Below, one piece after another: positions 19,983 to 29,454 of a stretch of DNA of 64,000 bases; the stretch's first letter is position 1; each line of letters opens with the position of its first letter. The notes below the pieces were generated by a model. It worked only from the letters and a program-made list of their open reading frames with translations. It was not told the DNA's origin and ran no database searches. Position numbers and translations under genes: made by a program. The stretch spans positions 422,873 to 486,872 of the forward strand of contig JADKFV010000002.1 of NCBI GenBank assembly GCA_016717325.1. The letters run 5' to 3'. This DNA comes from Bacteroidota bacterium. GTDB taxonomy: Bacteria; Bacteroidota; Bacteroidia; AKYH767-A; OLB10.

Positions 19983-20539
19983 TTTTTTTGCGTATACAAA
20001 ATGTGAATGAATTGCGAATTTATTTTGCAGGCTCGCAATGCTGCATCACATGAATGAATACCTTCTTTCTTTTCATCATTTGGAACAAGATACCATTAAG
20101 ACAATTGCAACTGAATTTGGGTATTAAGTTATTGTGATAAAAAGTTATTCCTTGCAGAAAGTAATATCAATGACAAACAAAACCAACGACTATCCACCAT
20201 CATGATAATTTCCAATATCTGGCAGAGATGCTTCGTAACTCAGCATGTCAACTTAAGCAACCAAAGGATCATGACCAATGTCTGGCAGTGATAGCTTCGC
20301 AGTTTGAGAATACTCATTGTGACAATTCGCAATGACCCCTTCGTCTTCGCTCAGGGTGACAATGACCAATGACAATCCCCAATGACCAATGACATTCCTG
20401 AATGACCAATAACCAGCAGAGATGCTTCGTACCTCAGCATGAAAAATTCAGCAACCCAATAACCAATCAACCAATAACTCAATAACAAATAACCCAACAA
20501 CCAAATAACCAATAACTAATTAACCCAATAACCAATAAA
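19983..20539. repeat. Gene-free gap with dispersed palindromic repeats and AACCAAT low complexity
   Basis: Elements with GAGATGCTTCGT...CTCAGCATG occur at 20221-20247 and 20415-20441, with variants at 20284-20302 (TGATAGCTTCGCAG) and 20337-20365 (CCCTTCGTCTTCGCTCAGGG). Each can fold as a short hairpin (ATGCT/AGCAT or CCCT/AGGG). Between and after them are CAATGAC and AACCAATAAC simple repeats up to the glnS stop. No gene seen. Confidence 0.65.
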
Positions 20540-22216
20540 TCAAGAACTAATCTTCGCCCAACTATCTTTTAGGCCTACAGTTTTATTGAAAACTAAATGT
20601 TGTGGAGTAGAATCTTTATCAAAGCAAAAATAACCCAAGCGTAAGAATTGAAACTTTGAATCAATGGAATCAAGTGCAAAATGCTTTTCGATGTATGCTT
20701 TATTTAGTATTTTTAAAGAATCGGGATTTACATAGTGCAAAAATTCCTTTTCCTGATTGTCAGGATTTTCAACCGTGAATAACCTATCATATAAACGTAC
20801 TTCGGCAGTAATGTTTTCGGTAGCGCTTACCCAATGTAAAACACCTTTAACACTAATGCCTGAAGTGTCATGTCCACTGCGGCTTTCGGGTACATACGTG
20901 CAATTGAGCTGAGTAACTTTACCGGCATCATCCTTTATTACTTCATCACATTTAATAATAAAAGCATTTTTTAATCGCACATAACCACCGGGTGCAAGGC
21001 GAAAAAATTTCTTCGGTGGGTTCTCCATAAAATCTTCGTGCTCAATAAATATTTCTCTTGTAAAAATCATTTCACGATTGCCAGCTTCAGGGTCTTCAGG
21101 ATTATTTTCCGCTGATAGAATTTCATTTTTCCCTTCCTCGAAATTGGCAATAATAATTTTTAATGGATCGATAACGGCCATTCTGCGTAAAGCAATTTTA
21201 TTTAAATGCTCGCGCACACAAAATTCAAGCAAGCCAAAATCTATAACATTTTCGCGCCTGGCAACGCCTATGGTGTCGCAAAAATTGCGAATGGCTTCGG
21301 GCGTAAATCCGCGCCTGCGCATAGCCGAAATGGTTGGCATACGCGGATCGTCCCAACCACTAACATATCGATCCTGCACGAGCTTTAGCAATTTGCGTTT
21401 GCTCATTACGGTGTAATTAAGATTGAGTCGCGCAAATTCTGTTTGTTGCGAAGGATAAATTTCCAATTGTTTTATATACCAATCATACAATGGACGATGT
21501 ACTTCAAACTCGAGTGTGCAAATGGAATGGGTAATTTTTTCGATGCTATCACTTTGTCCGTGGGCAAAATCGTACATAGGATAGATGCACCATTTATCGC
21601 CTGTGCGGTGATGGTGGTCTTTTTTTATACGGTACATAAGCGGATCGCGCAGGTGCATATTGGGCGATGTCATATCGATACGGGCACGCAAAGTTTTTTC
21701 GCCCTCGGCAAATTCTCCTGCTCGCATGCGTGTAAACAAATCCAAATTCTCTTCCACTGTTCTGCTTGTATATGGGCTTAGCGTACCCGGTTCGGTAGGA
21801 GTGCCTTTGTGCGCTGCCATTTGCTCCGCAGTTTGATCATCTACATAAGCCAATCCTTTTTTAATGAGTATCACAGCAAAATCATACAACTGCTCAAAAT
21901 AATCGGAGGTGTATAATTCCTCACTCCATTCGAAGCCCAACCATTTTATATCATGCTTTATAGATTCTACATATTCTGTTTCCTCTTTTTCTGGATTGGT
22001 ATCATCAAAGCGCAGGTTTGTTTTGCCGCCATACTTTAGCGCAAGTCCAAAATTTAAACAGATAGATTTTGCATGGCCAATGTGCAGATATCCGTTAGGC
22101 TCAGGTGGAAAGCGGGTTAGCAAGCGCCCGTAATGTTTTTTCGTTTTTAAATCTTCTTCTACAAGTTGTTCTATAAAGTTGAGCTTTTCATGCTCTTCGT
22201 TTGCTGTATGATTCAT
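20540..22216 (-). CDS. glnS: Glutaminyl-tRNA synthetase
   Basis: 558 residues from ATG 22216. Charges tRNA-Gln with glutamine (class I synthetase). Seen: RFPPEPNGYLHIGHAKSI with the HIGH motif at 45-48, LRFDDTNPEKEE, MYDFAHGQSDSIEKITHSICTLEF, the KMSKS-type loop VMSKRK at about 270-275, and DDPRMPTISAMRRRGFTPEAI. This is the GlnRS arrangement, with the glutamine-specific DDTNPEKE and ICTLEF motifs, and a C-terminal anticodon-binding beta-barrel. Length is typical. The earlier in-frame ATG at 22255 would add 13 residues not usual in the family. Presence of GlnRS fits Bacteroidota. It lies 60 bp downstream of the monooxygenase-like gene in the same direction. Confidence 0.95.
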   Translation of the reverse strand: MNHTANEEHEKLNFIEQLVEEDLKTKKHYGRLLTRFPPEPNGYLHIGHAKSICLNFGLALKYGGKTNLRFDDTNPEKEETEYVESIKHDIKWLGFEWSEELYTSDYFEQLYDFAVILIKKGLAYVDDQTAEQMAAHKGTPTEPGTLSPYTSRTVEENLDLFTRMRAGEFAEGEKTLRARIDMTSPNMHLRDPLMYRIKKDHHHRTGDKWCIYPMYDFAHGQSDSIEKITHSICTLEFEVHRPLYDWYIKQLEIYPSQQTEFARLNLNYTVMSKRKLLKLVQDRYVSGWDDPRMPTISAMRRRGFTPEAIRNFCDTIGVARRENVIDFGLLEFCVREHLNKIALRRMAVIDPLKIIIANFEEGKNEILSAENNPEDPEAGNREMIFTREIFIEHEDFMENPPKKFFRLAPGGYVRLKNAFIIKCDEVIKDDAGKVTQLNCTYVPESRSGHDTSGISVKGVLHWVSATENITAEVRLYDRLFTVENPDNQEKEFLHYVNPDSLKILNKAYIEKHFALDSIDSKFQFLRLGYFCFDKDSTPQHLVFNKTVGLKDSWAKISS

Positions 22217-22275
22217 CAATATTTTTTTTGCGAAATTAATTTTAGTTGCACACAAATCAAATTTATAGCAACAGG

Positions 22276-23625
22276 TTATTTGTTTTTAGCCAAGTCTATG
22301 TTTTCATCACCTTTCTTATAAGGCAGGTAAGTCATAATCAATTGAAACATTTCATCGGTGGTTTTCATATTGCCGCCTATGGGTTCACGCACAGTGCGTG
22401 GCGGAAAAAATGGATTGTTGGGATTTTTGTCGGTATTATCAAACACGCCTTCAACATAAATAGTGGAACCTGCAGGAATAATCAATGGCTTAGGGTATGT
22501 GTAATTATATTGCCAGCGGAAATCCCACTTAGGAATTTTTACTATTCGTATACTGTCACCGTTAGGAGCAATGGCATAAGCCCAAAACGATTTGCCCAGC
22601 AAGTGCATGTGGGGGTTTATTGTGAGCAAAGAAATATCGACAGGTACCACAGCATTGGTTTTGTATGTGCTTATCTTTCCGGGTGGAATAACAAGTGGCG
22701 GCACAATTGGCGAAATGCCCAGGGTACCAAGTTGAATTTCGCGGGTGGGGCGCAGGGGTTTTTTATCGGTAAAAAAAATATTGAAGTACGATGAATCCCA
22801 TTGTTCAACAGTGGTTGCACCATAATGAATATCGCGCAGCAACAAAGCATTCCGCTTATGGGCAGTATATCCACCAATATTTTCGGGATAAATAATTCCG
22901 CTGCTTCCGGGTAAATAATTTGCCACGCTGCCAATAAATAAAGGAGTGGTGCCGTCATCGTACAATAAATTTAAGTTGTGTGCCGACTCACTAATTTCGT
23001 AAGCAGTATCGCGATCGATAATAAATGGTTGGCGGTACAAATCTTTCGAACTCTTATTATTGTCGAACACTATCATATGCCCGTTCATGTGGTGCAACAA
23101 TTTTTTATTTCCCGGTACAAATTCAATACTACGTATAAAGGTATCGTTAGGCAACTCAAAGGGCACTTTTACCATTATAAACTTTTCGCGGTTATCACCT
23201 TTTATTTTGAAGGGTGGGCAGGCAATAACCATATCGGGATTTGCCAGTTCACTGCCTTTGGGAAAATCGGGAACTGGCGGTATGGCTGCCGAATCGCCCA
23301 TGGGTGCACCACCTTCGGCCCAATCTGCAATAATTTTTATCTCCTCTTCGGTAAGATATTTTTCATCAATAAAGTGAACATAATTATGGTCGGCAGGCCA
23401 TGGAGGCATAAACCGCGACTGTGTGGTATATAAAATGGTATGTGCATATTTTTTACAGTCGGAGTAGGTGAGAAGTGACATGGTGCCCGCCTGCCCCGGG
23501 CGATGACAACCGCTGCAATTTTTATAAATGATAGGCGCTACCTCTACAAAAGTTGGTACTCGTTTGCTACAAGACGATAACCCAAGTATCAAAATTGCGA
23601 TTGTAGAAATCAAAGTATGAGTCAT
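22276..23625 (-). CDS. Cytochrome c / copper monooxygenase-like lipoprotein
   Basis: 449 residues from ATG 23625, giving a lipoprotein signal (MTHTLISTIAILILGLSSC). A single c-type haem motif CSGCH follows (KNCSGCHRPGQAGTMSLLTY), then FMPPWPADHNYVHFIDEKYLTEEEI...WAEGGAPMGD. This layout is known from Bacteroidota and Planctomycetes proteins in which a cytochrome segment precedes a domain like copper type II ascorbate-dependent monooxygenases. Histidine-rich LLHHMNGHMIVFD and NPHMHLLGKSFWAY could be the copper-site analogues. Probably a periplasmic or outer-membrane redox enzyme; substrate unknown. An upstream ATG (23679) would overlap the redoxin gene by 20 bp and hide the lipobox. In relatives the redoxin and cytochrome parts are often fused; here they are separate, adjacent genes. 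Confidence 0.75.
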   Translation of the reverse strand: MTHTLISTIAILILGLSSCSKRVPTFVEVAPIIYKNCSGCHRPGQAGTMSLLTYSDCKKYAHTILYTTQSRFMPPWPADHNYVHFIDEKYLTEEEIKIIADWAEGGAPMGDSAAIPPVPDFPKGSELANPDMVIACPPFKIKGDNREKFIMVKVPFELPNDTFIRSIEFVPGNKKLLHHMNGHMIVFDNNKSSKDLYRQPFIIDRDTAYEISESAHNLNLLYDDGTTPLFIGSVANYLPGSSGIIYPENIGGYTAHKRNALLLRDIHYGATTVEQWDSSYFNIFFTDKKPLRPTREIQLGTLGISPIVPPLVIPPGKISTYKTNAVVPVDISLLTINPHMHLLGKSFWAYAIAPNGDSIRIVKIPKWDFRWQYNYTYPKPLIIPAGSTIYVEGVFDNTDKNPNNPFFPPRTVREPIGGNMKTTDEMFQLIMTYLPYKKGDENIDLAKNK

Positions 23626-23659
23626 CCCAAAACAGAAATGCTTTTTGCAATAATAATCT

Positions 23660-24241
23660 TTATTCGATAAAGCATCCAATGGGTTTTGTTTTTTTTACTG
23701 CTATTTCTTTTTGTTGCAATACGGCCTCAATAGCATCATGCAAAAAATGTTGGGTCACCACTTGCCGCTTCACACCTACATCGGCAGCATAATTATCTAT
23801 CAGCCCTTCGTATATAATTTCCATTTTATTGTTTATCAAAAAGCAATGTGGAGTTGTGAGTGCATGGAATTTATTGGTTGCTAATTTTTGGTTATCAATA
23901 AACAAATCGAAATTTATTTTGTAAAAAGCCTGATAGTATTTTATAGTGTCACTGCTAAATCCATCGCCCGGAACAAGACCAATAAATTTAATTCCACTCT
24001 TCGAGTATTCTAAATTTAAATTATTGAGTGTAGTAGAATACCCCTGACAAATGGGACACTCGGGCGATAAAAAAACAAGAACAGTGTAATTGGAAGAGAG
24101 TTGGTTTTGGAGGGTTGATGAAGTGTGATTCAAATTAGAAATCTCCAGGTTTGATGTTTTATTGCAGCTGCAGCAAGCCAAAGAAATTGACAGACACAAT
24201 GCGATTAAACAGGGAAATATTTTTGAAGCAAAAATTTTCAT
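23660..24241 (-). CDS. Thioredoxin-like (redoxin) lipoprotein
   Basis: 193 residues from ATG 24241. Seen: a hydrophobic N-terminus with cysteines (LACCSC) acting as a lipobox region, then a thioredoxin fold of AhpC/TlpA type with the active-site pair SPECPICQGYS (CxxC), PHCFLINNKMEIIYEGLIDN (cis-Pro-like TPH followed by the strand), and an end KPIGCFIE typical of redoxins that precede cytochrome/monooxygenase modules. It likely supplies or takes electrons for its downstream neighbour in the periplasm, by inference from gene order. Alternative start at 24253 (MEDKMKIF) adds four residues. Confidence 0.8.
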   Translation of the reverse strand: MKIFASKIFPCLIALCLSISLACCSCNKTSNLEISNLNHTSSTLQNQLSSNYTVLVFLSPECPICQGYSTTLNNLNLEYSKSGIKFIGLVPGDGFSSDTIKYYQAFYKINFDLFIDNQKLATNKFHALTTPHCFLINNKMEIIYEGLIDNYAADVGVKRQVVTQHFLHDAIEAVLQQKEIAVKKTKPIGCFIE

Positions 24242-24489
24242 TTTATCTTCCACTTGATATTTTGTTAATGAAGATTTTCAATATGTTTCTCAACCATATC
24301 AATATCAAATATATGGAGAAAAATCAATAAGGCGTGTTTTATCGTATACATTTTGGGTGAAAGCTATTTATTCAAAACCGATACATTGACATTATCACTA
24401 TTTTCGCAAACTATTAAATCCGGACTATTTTTTCTACCGGACTTTTAATAATTGATATTTTTTAGTTCAATTTTTTTAATTTATTTTAA

Positions 24490-27400
24490 ATGTTCAAGCT
24501 TATTTTTAGAAGACTTTTAGCATTGATTATTTTTTCAAGCATCTCTTTGCCTTTTTTCAGCCAAAATTTGCAGGGAACTCTTGGTTCCCAAATAACTATA
24601 CCTCCAAACTATTTTGGTTTCAATGGTGCTAATGTTGTCAGGGCCGGAAACCCTTCATACAATACTCCCTGGCTTATAGATAGTATAGGTTTGTTTGGCC
24701 CTGAAATTATAAGGTATCCTGCCGGTGTGCCAAGTGGATTTTGGGATTGGCAAAAAGGTACATTATATCAAAATCCTCCCGGAGGAATCTTGCTGCCAAG
24801 GGAATATGATGGTTATGTTTTTAAAACTAATACTTTGGACATGTATAAGTCCATGGTAGATTTGCTTGGCCTTACTCCTTTACAAAACATAAACGTATTG
24901 TGCAGCGACCCGTATTATGAAACCGCAAGATTATATTATTCGCGGGGTATAAATTTACCGGTTAAGTATATTGAGTTTGGCAATGAGCTATACGATGACG
25001 AATACCCGCAGTATTTGCAAAAGTGGCCTACTGCAAACGATTATATTGATGATATGAATAATTTTGCATCAGTATTACGTAGCTTCCCGGGCAACAATGA
25101 ATTTAAAATTGCTGCTGTTGGTGCTGTCAACCGTTTAGGATTGGAACCTGCCGAAAGCAGACGCAACACATGGACGTCAATAATAACATCAAATATCAGT
25201 GCTGATATTGATGCTATAACCTTACATTGTTACATCGGTACAGGGCTTGATGAAGATGTTGCTTTATCCTTGAGTAATTTACCACAAGTATTATCTACAC
25301 CATTCAAACGTATGGATGACTTGTCGAATGTTGAATTAGCGCAACTGCGTACCGCAGGAAAAGAAGCCTGGATAACGGAGTATAACGTTTTCGACAAAAA
25401 ACACTGTATACACAGCACTTGGGCACAGGGGCTTATGGCCGCAAGTATGACTCTTTCATTTTTAAATGATTCAACTATCAAACTTATCAATTTCCATTCG
25501 ATGGTTGCTGATGGTGTATGGGGCAGTATTTTTAAAGATTCTTCTGACCTTGATATAAGTACATTTTATAATGGTGTTACATGTACCACAAATCCTCCTC
25601 AAGCAAAACCTCAACAGCGTTCAGGTTGTGGTAACGCTATGTTGCTGGTAGGTCAGGCACTTAAAGGAAGTACTTCGGTTCGCAAAATTTCATTGACAAA
25701 TAATCCGGTTTTATATGATGTTTATAATTCAATACATGGATGGCAATTTGACGGACCAATAGCAACACAGGGAATATTTTTGAATTTATCCGGCACTAAT
25801 AGAACGGTTGTAATAAACCAGGCCGATTGGGACTTATCAGGCTATAAATTTGAACAAATAAGTGTAGGGCCCGGAGGCCTTTGGCGTTAATAACAGGTAA
25901 TGCAACTAAGACACCGGGTGTAAATGATGTTGAGACTTCGGGGTTCAATAACTTTGTTGGACAAACAATTGTTTTAAAACCATATTCAGTGTTCAGATTA
26001 GTAAAACTTAAGACCGGACTCTTAATGAAGGTTGTTGATAATACCATTTGTAGTGGCACCACTACATCATTGGTTGCACAAGGCACAGGTAATTTTAGCT
26101 GGACACCCATGGCAAACCTTATTTCGTTGAAACCTGATAACAGTGTTATGCAATTTACCGCTACTGTAACTAATACCACAGTTTATACTGTAACAGTAAC
26201 AGCTCTGAATGGAATTACATCATCTGTAACTATAACTGTATACCCTAAGCCAAAATTGAATGCCACAGCAACATTATCCAATACTTGCAAAAACCTTCCG
26301 GTAAAACTTGCCGCCACATTTACCGGAGGCAACACATCGAACTTTAATTCTTTTATATGGCTTCCATCAACAGAAGTTGATAATCCGTTTTCGGATGTAG
26401 TGAATGTGAATCCGAAAAAAACAACAACATACACTGTATACGCTACCGATGGGCAATGCTGGTCATCGGTTGATAGTGTGAAAGTGAATGTTTCTAATAA
26501 TGCCGATGCAACTGATAGCAGGCTGGTTTGTCGCGATAGCCTTCCACTAAAATTGAGTACTAAAGTGAATAAATACAAATACGTTTACAACTGGTATAAG
26601 AACGGGGTTCTGTTGGGTACGGGTAAAAATATTTTTGTATCGCCCGATACAATTACTACTTACATGATGGTAATGCAAAGCACAATAGATTCTTATTGTG
26701 TGGATACAGATTTTGTAACAATAACTCCAATTACTTGCTGTGGAAGTAAGGATGCATCTATGCTTACATTTGGTCCCATTATTAAGATGAGTGAGATTGC
26801 AGTAAGAATAAAAAAATATTGCGACTCTACCGCAAACGGTGTCGCCACTTTGTATGGTGTAAATGGCCTCGCAAAAGAAATAGTTATTAATGGGCAATTG
26901 ATTGTCGACAGCGATTATACATTTACCAATTGCAGTAAAATAAAATTTGGCGAAAATGCTGATGTATTATTTCCGGGCGAAGGAGCACATTTGAATTTTC
27001 AGAATTGTAAAATTTCTGCAGAAGCATGCTTCGGTCGAATGTGGAATGGTTTCAGTTCTTCGGATTGGACGGAATTGCTCACTTTTAATAATACACCTAT
27101 TTCTGATGCCAAGATTGCTATAAAGGCAACCCTCAATGCGCAACTTGTAATTACAAATTGTGTATTCAACAATAATTATATTGGATTGGATATAGCAACA
27201 ATGGAGTCTACATTCAACCCTGTTATCTATGGCGATTCGTTCATTTATTCTGCACTTTTGCCGCCATACGAAAATCAAAAACCATTCGCAGGAATAAAAC
27301 TTAACGACATTATTGATATTACTATAGGTAAAGCGGGTTATCCTTCTAATGTTTTTTTGAATAGTAGTTACGGTATTTATGCTGAAAATGCACATGTGTA

Positions 27401-29347
27401 TTTGTACAACAATATTTTAGAAACATTCTGAACACAAATAATGGCGATGTTAATGAAGGTTCTGCCATATATGCTAATAACCTCAATGGATACGGAGATG
27501 TTACAAATCCAAACCATATTTGGGAGGAGTTGTCGGTTGTGGCAGGTAGCACAACAGCTGCCAATACTTTTGATAATTGCTTTTATGGTATTAATGCCAT
27601 AAATCATAAACTTAAAGTAAACTATAACAACTTCAATGATGTAAATAATGCTATTTCTTGCCTTGGTTGTGTAAAAAAAGAAATTTCAATTACCTACAAC
27701 GTTATGGAGAGTGTAGGCAGAGGAGTTAACCTGATTGAACCCAAACTTTCAACTATTGATATACTTAATAATTCCATTTTAACATCCACACTAAAAACGC
27801 CAATAGCCAATGTCGCAGCAATTAATGTAAGCGATAATGCCACATACCCCAGCAACGTAAGTATATGGAATAATGTAGTGACAAACTATGGCAAGTATGG
27901 CATACTGGTTACCAATAATTTCAAGCCATCTATTAAAGAAAATAAAGTATACATGAGAATGGGTACTACAACTGAGAGTGTATACGCACTCAATGTGTTG
28001 AATAGCGACTCATCGAAAATAAACTGCAACTTTGTTGGAAGTACCAATACAACTTTAAGTAAACGTATAGGATTGTCGGCATCGTTTTGTGCCGGTAGCG
28101 ATTTTAGATGCAATGTTATAGATAAGTGTTATACCGGAATGGAGTTTTGGGGCAATTGCAATAATTCTACTATTAAGAATAATGAGCTTCGGCATTTGGC
28201 GGTTGGTTTAGCTGTTGGTAAAAGCGGCACTACATCAGGTATAATAGGCCCACAGCCGGTGAATGCAACAGGTAAACCCACACACAATTTATTTACAGGC
28301 CAGTATACACGCACCAGCGGTGCCGGAAATAAAAAGGGATATTTTTCAGTTGCAGCTACATTGGCAATTAATTCAATTCTTGCCGGAGGAAAATTTGATC
28401 TTACACGCTATCTTGTATTGAACGGCTTAACATCAACCAACGATTCGGTGCAAGTGCCTTATCCAAATTCTAAGACAGGTACGGGTACTGCGATGACACC
28501 TTTTTATACTTTTAACACTCCTGTGACATGTGATGTGAATTGCACCATGCAAACAGCAAAATTAAATATGAATAATGCTGATGATAATAGCGTTGATGAT
28601 TTTGTTGATGTAAAAGAATTGCTTCGAAATAATATGGATGCTTTGGCTTTTGAAAAAGAGCCGGTGATTCAATATTCGTTGAAGAAAAATATTTATGCCT
28701 TGCAAAACAAGGAAGGCAATAAATATACTGTTGCTGCACAGTTACATGATATTACAAGCATGATGCAAAAATTGTCTTCGGTAAATAATGGTGATGTTGA
28801 GAAAATTGTGATTGCAAATTCTTCGATAAACACGACCGAAAAATTCGAAGTGAATGATCAGGCATTGAATGATTTGGAATTGAAATATATGATGCAAAAG
28901 CAAAAGTGTTTTACAAAACCTCAAATTGATTTTATTTTTTCTATTGCATCGCAATGCCCTGTTAATGGCGGAACAGCAGTTTATCGTGCCAGGGCAATGT
29001 ACCAAACAATGTATCCAACACATTTTTTCGATGATGAAAATGCTTGCAACAGAATTACCGAAAATAATTCAACAGCATTAGATAATACTAGCTTGAATGT
29101 AGAAGTAATGCCTAATCCAACAAAGGGTTTAATGCATATCATGTTGAGCAACGAAAACGAAACAGAATTGCAGATGCTAATTGCCGATATGGAAGGACGC
29201 ATTGTTTTCAATTCTAATATTGCTGCACATAGCATTCAAAAAACAATTGATTTAAGTGCCCTTGCGCCACAAGTATACATGATGAATATTTATGACAACC
29301 AAAACAATGTTATGTGTCGCAAAAAAATATCAGTAGTGAAATTTTAG
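24490..29347 (+). CDS. T9SS protein: clan GH-A-like glycosidase domain plus beta-helix, two frame breaks
   Basis: One gene of about 1,620 residues with a base missing at 25880-25882 (CTTTGG) and another at 27421-27423 (GAAACATTC). Signal peptide MFKLIFRRLLALIIFSSISLPFFSQ. Residues about 30-450 look like a clan GH-A TIM barrel (GH39/GH51-like): PEIIRYPAGVPSGFWDW, YIEFGNELYDDEYPQ with the acid/base candidate Glu166, and AWITEYNVFDKK with the nucleophile candidate Glu297, 131 residues later. Then PKD/Ig-like segments, a GENADVLFPGEG...RMWNGF beta-helix entry, beta-helix repeats, a helical block with IASQCPVNGGTAVYRARA, and a sorting domain (VMPNPTKGLMHIML ... APQVYMMNIYD ... KKISVVKF). Family and substrate are inferred. 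Alone on its strand between two minus-strand blocks. Confidence 0.78.
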
Positions 29348-29371
29348 TTGTAAAGATATTTCACTAAAACG

Positions 29372-29410
29372 AAAAAGCACTCACAACAAATAGATGTGAG
29401 TGCTTTTTTT
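29372..29410. terminator. Bidirectional terminator between convergent T9SS genes
   Basis: A 14-bp stem (AAAAAGCACTCACA at 29372-29385 with TGTGAGTGCTTTTT from 29395), a 9-base loop and a T7 tail; A-rich on the other side, so usable by both the plus-strand gene ending at 29347 and the minus-strand gene ending at 29455. Confidence 0.9.
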
Positions 29411-29454
29411 ATAGATTTTATTTTAAAGAAAAAATAAAATGCCGCCTTCGAATA

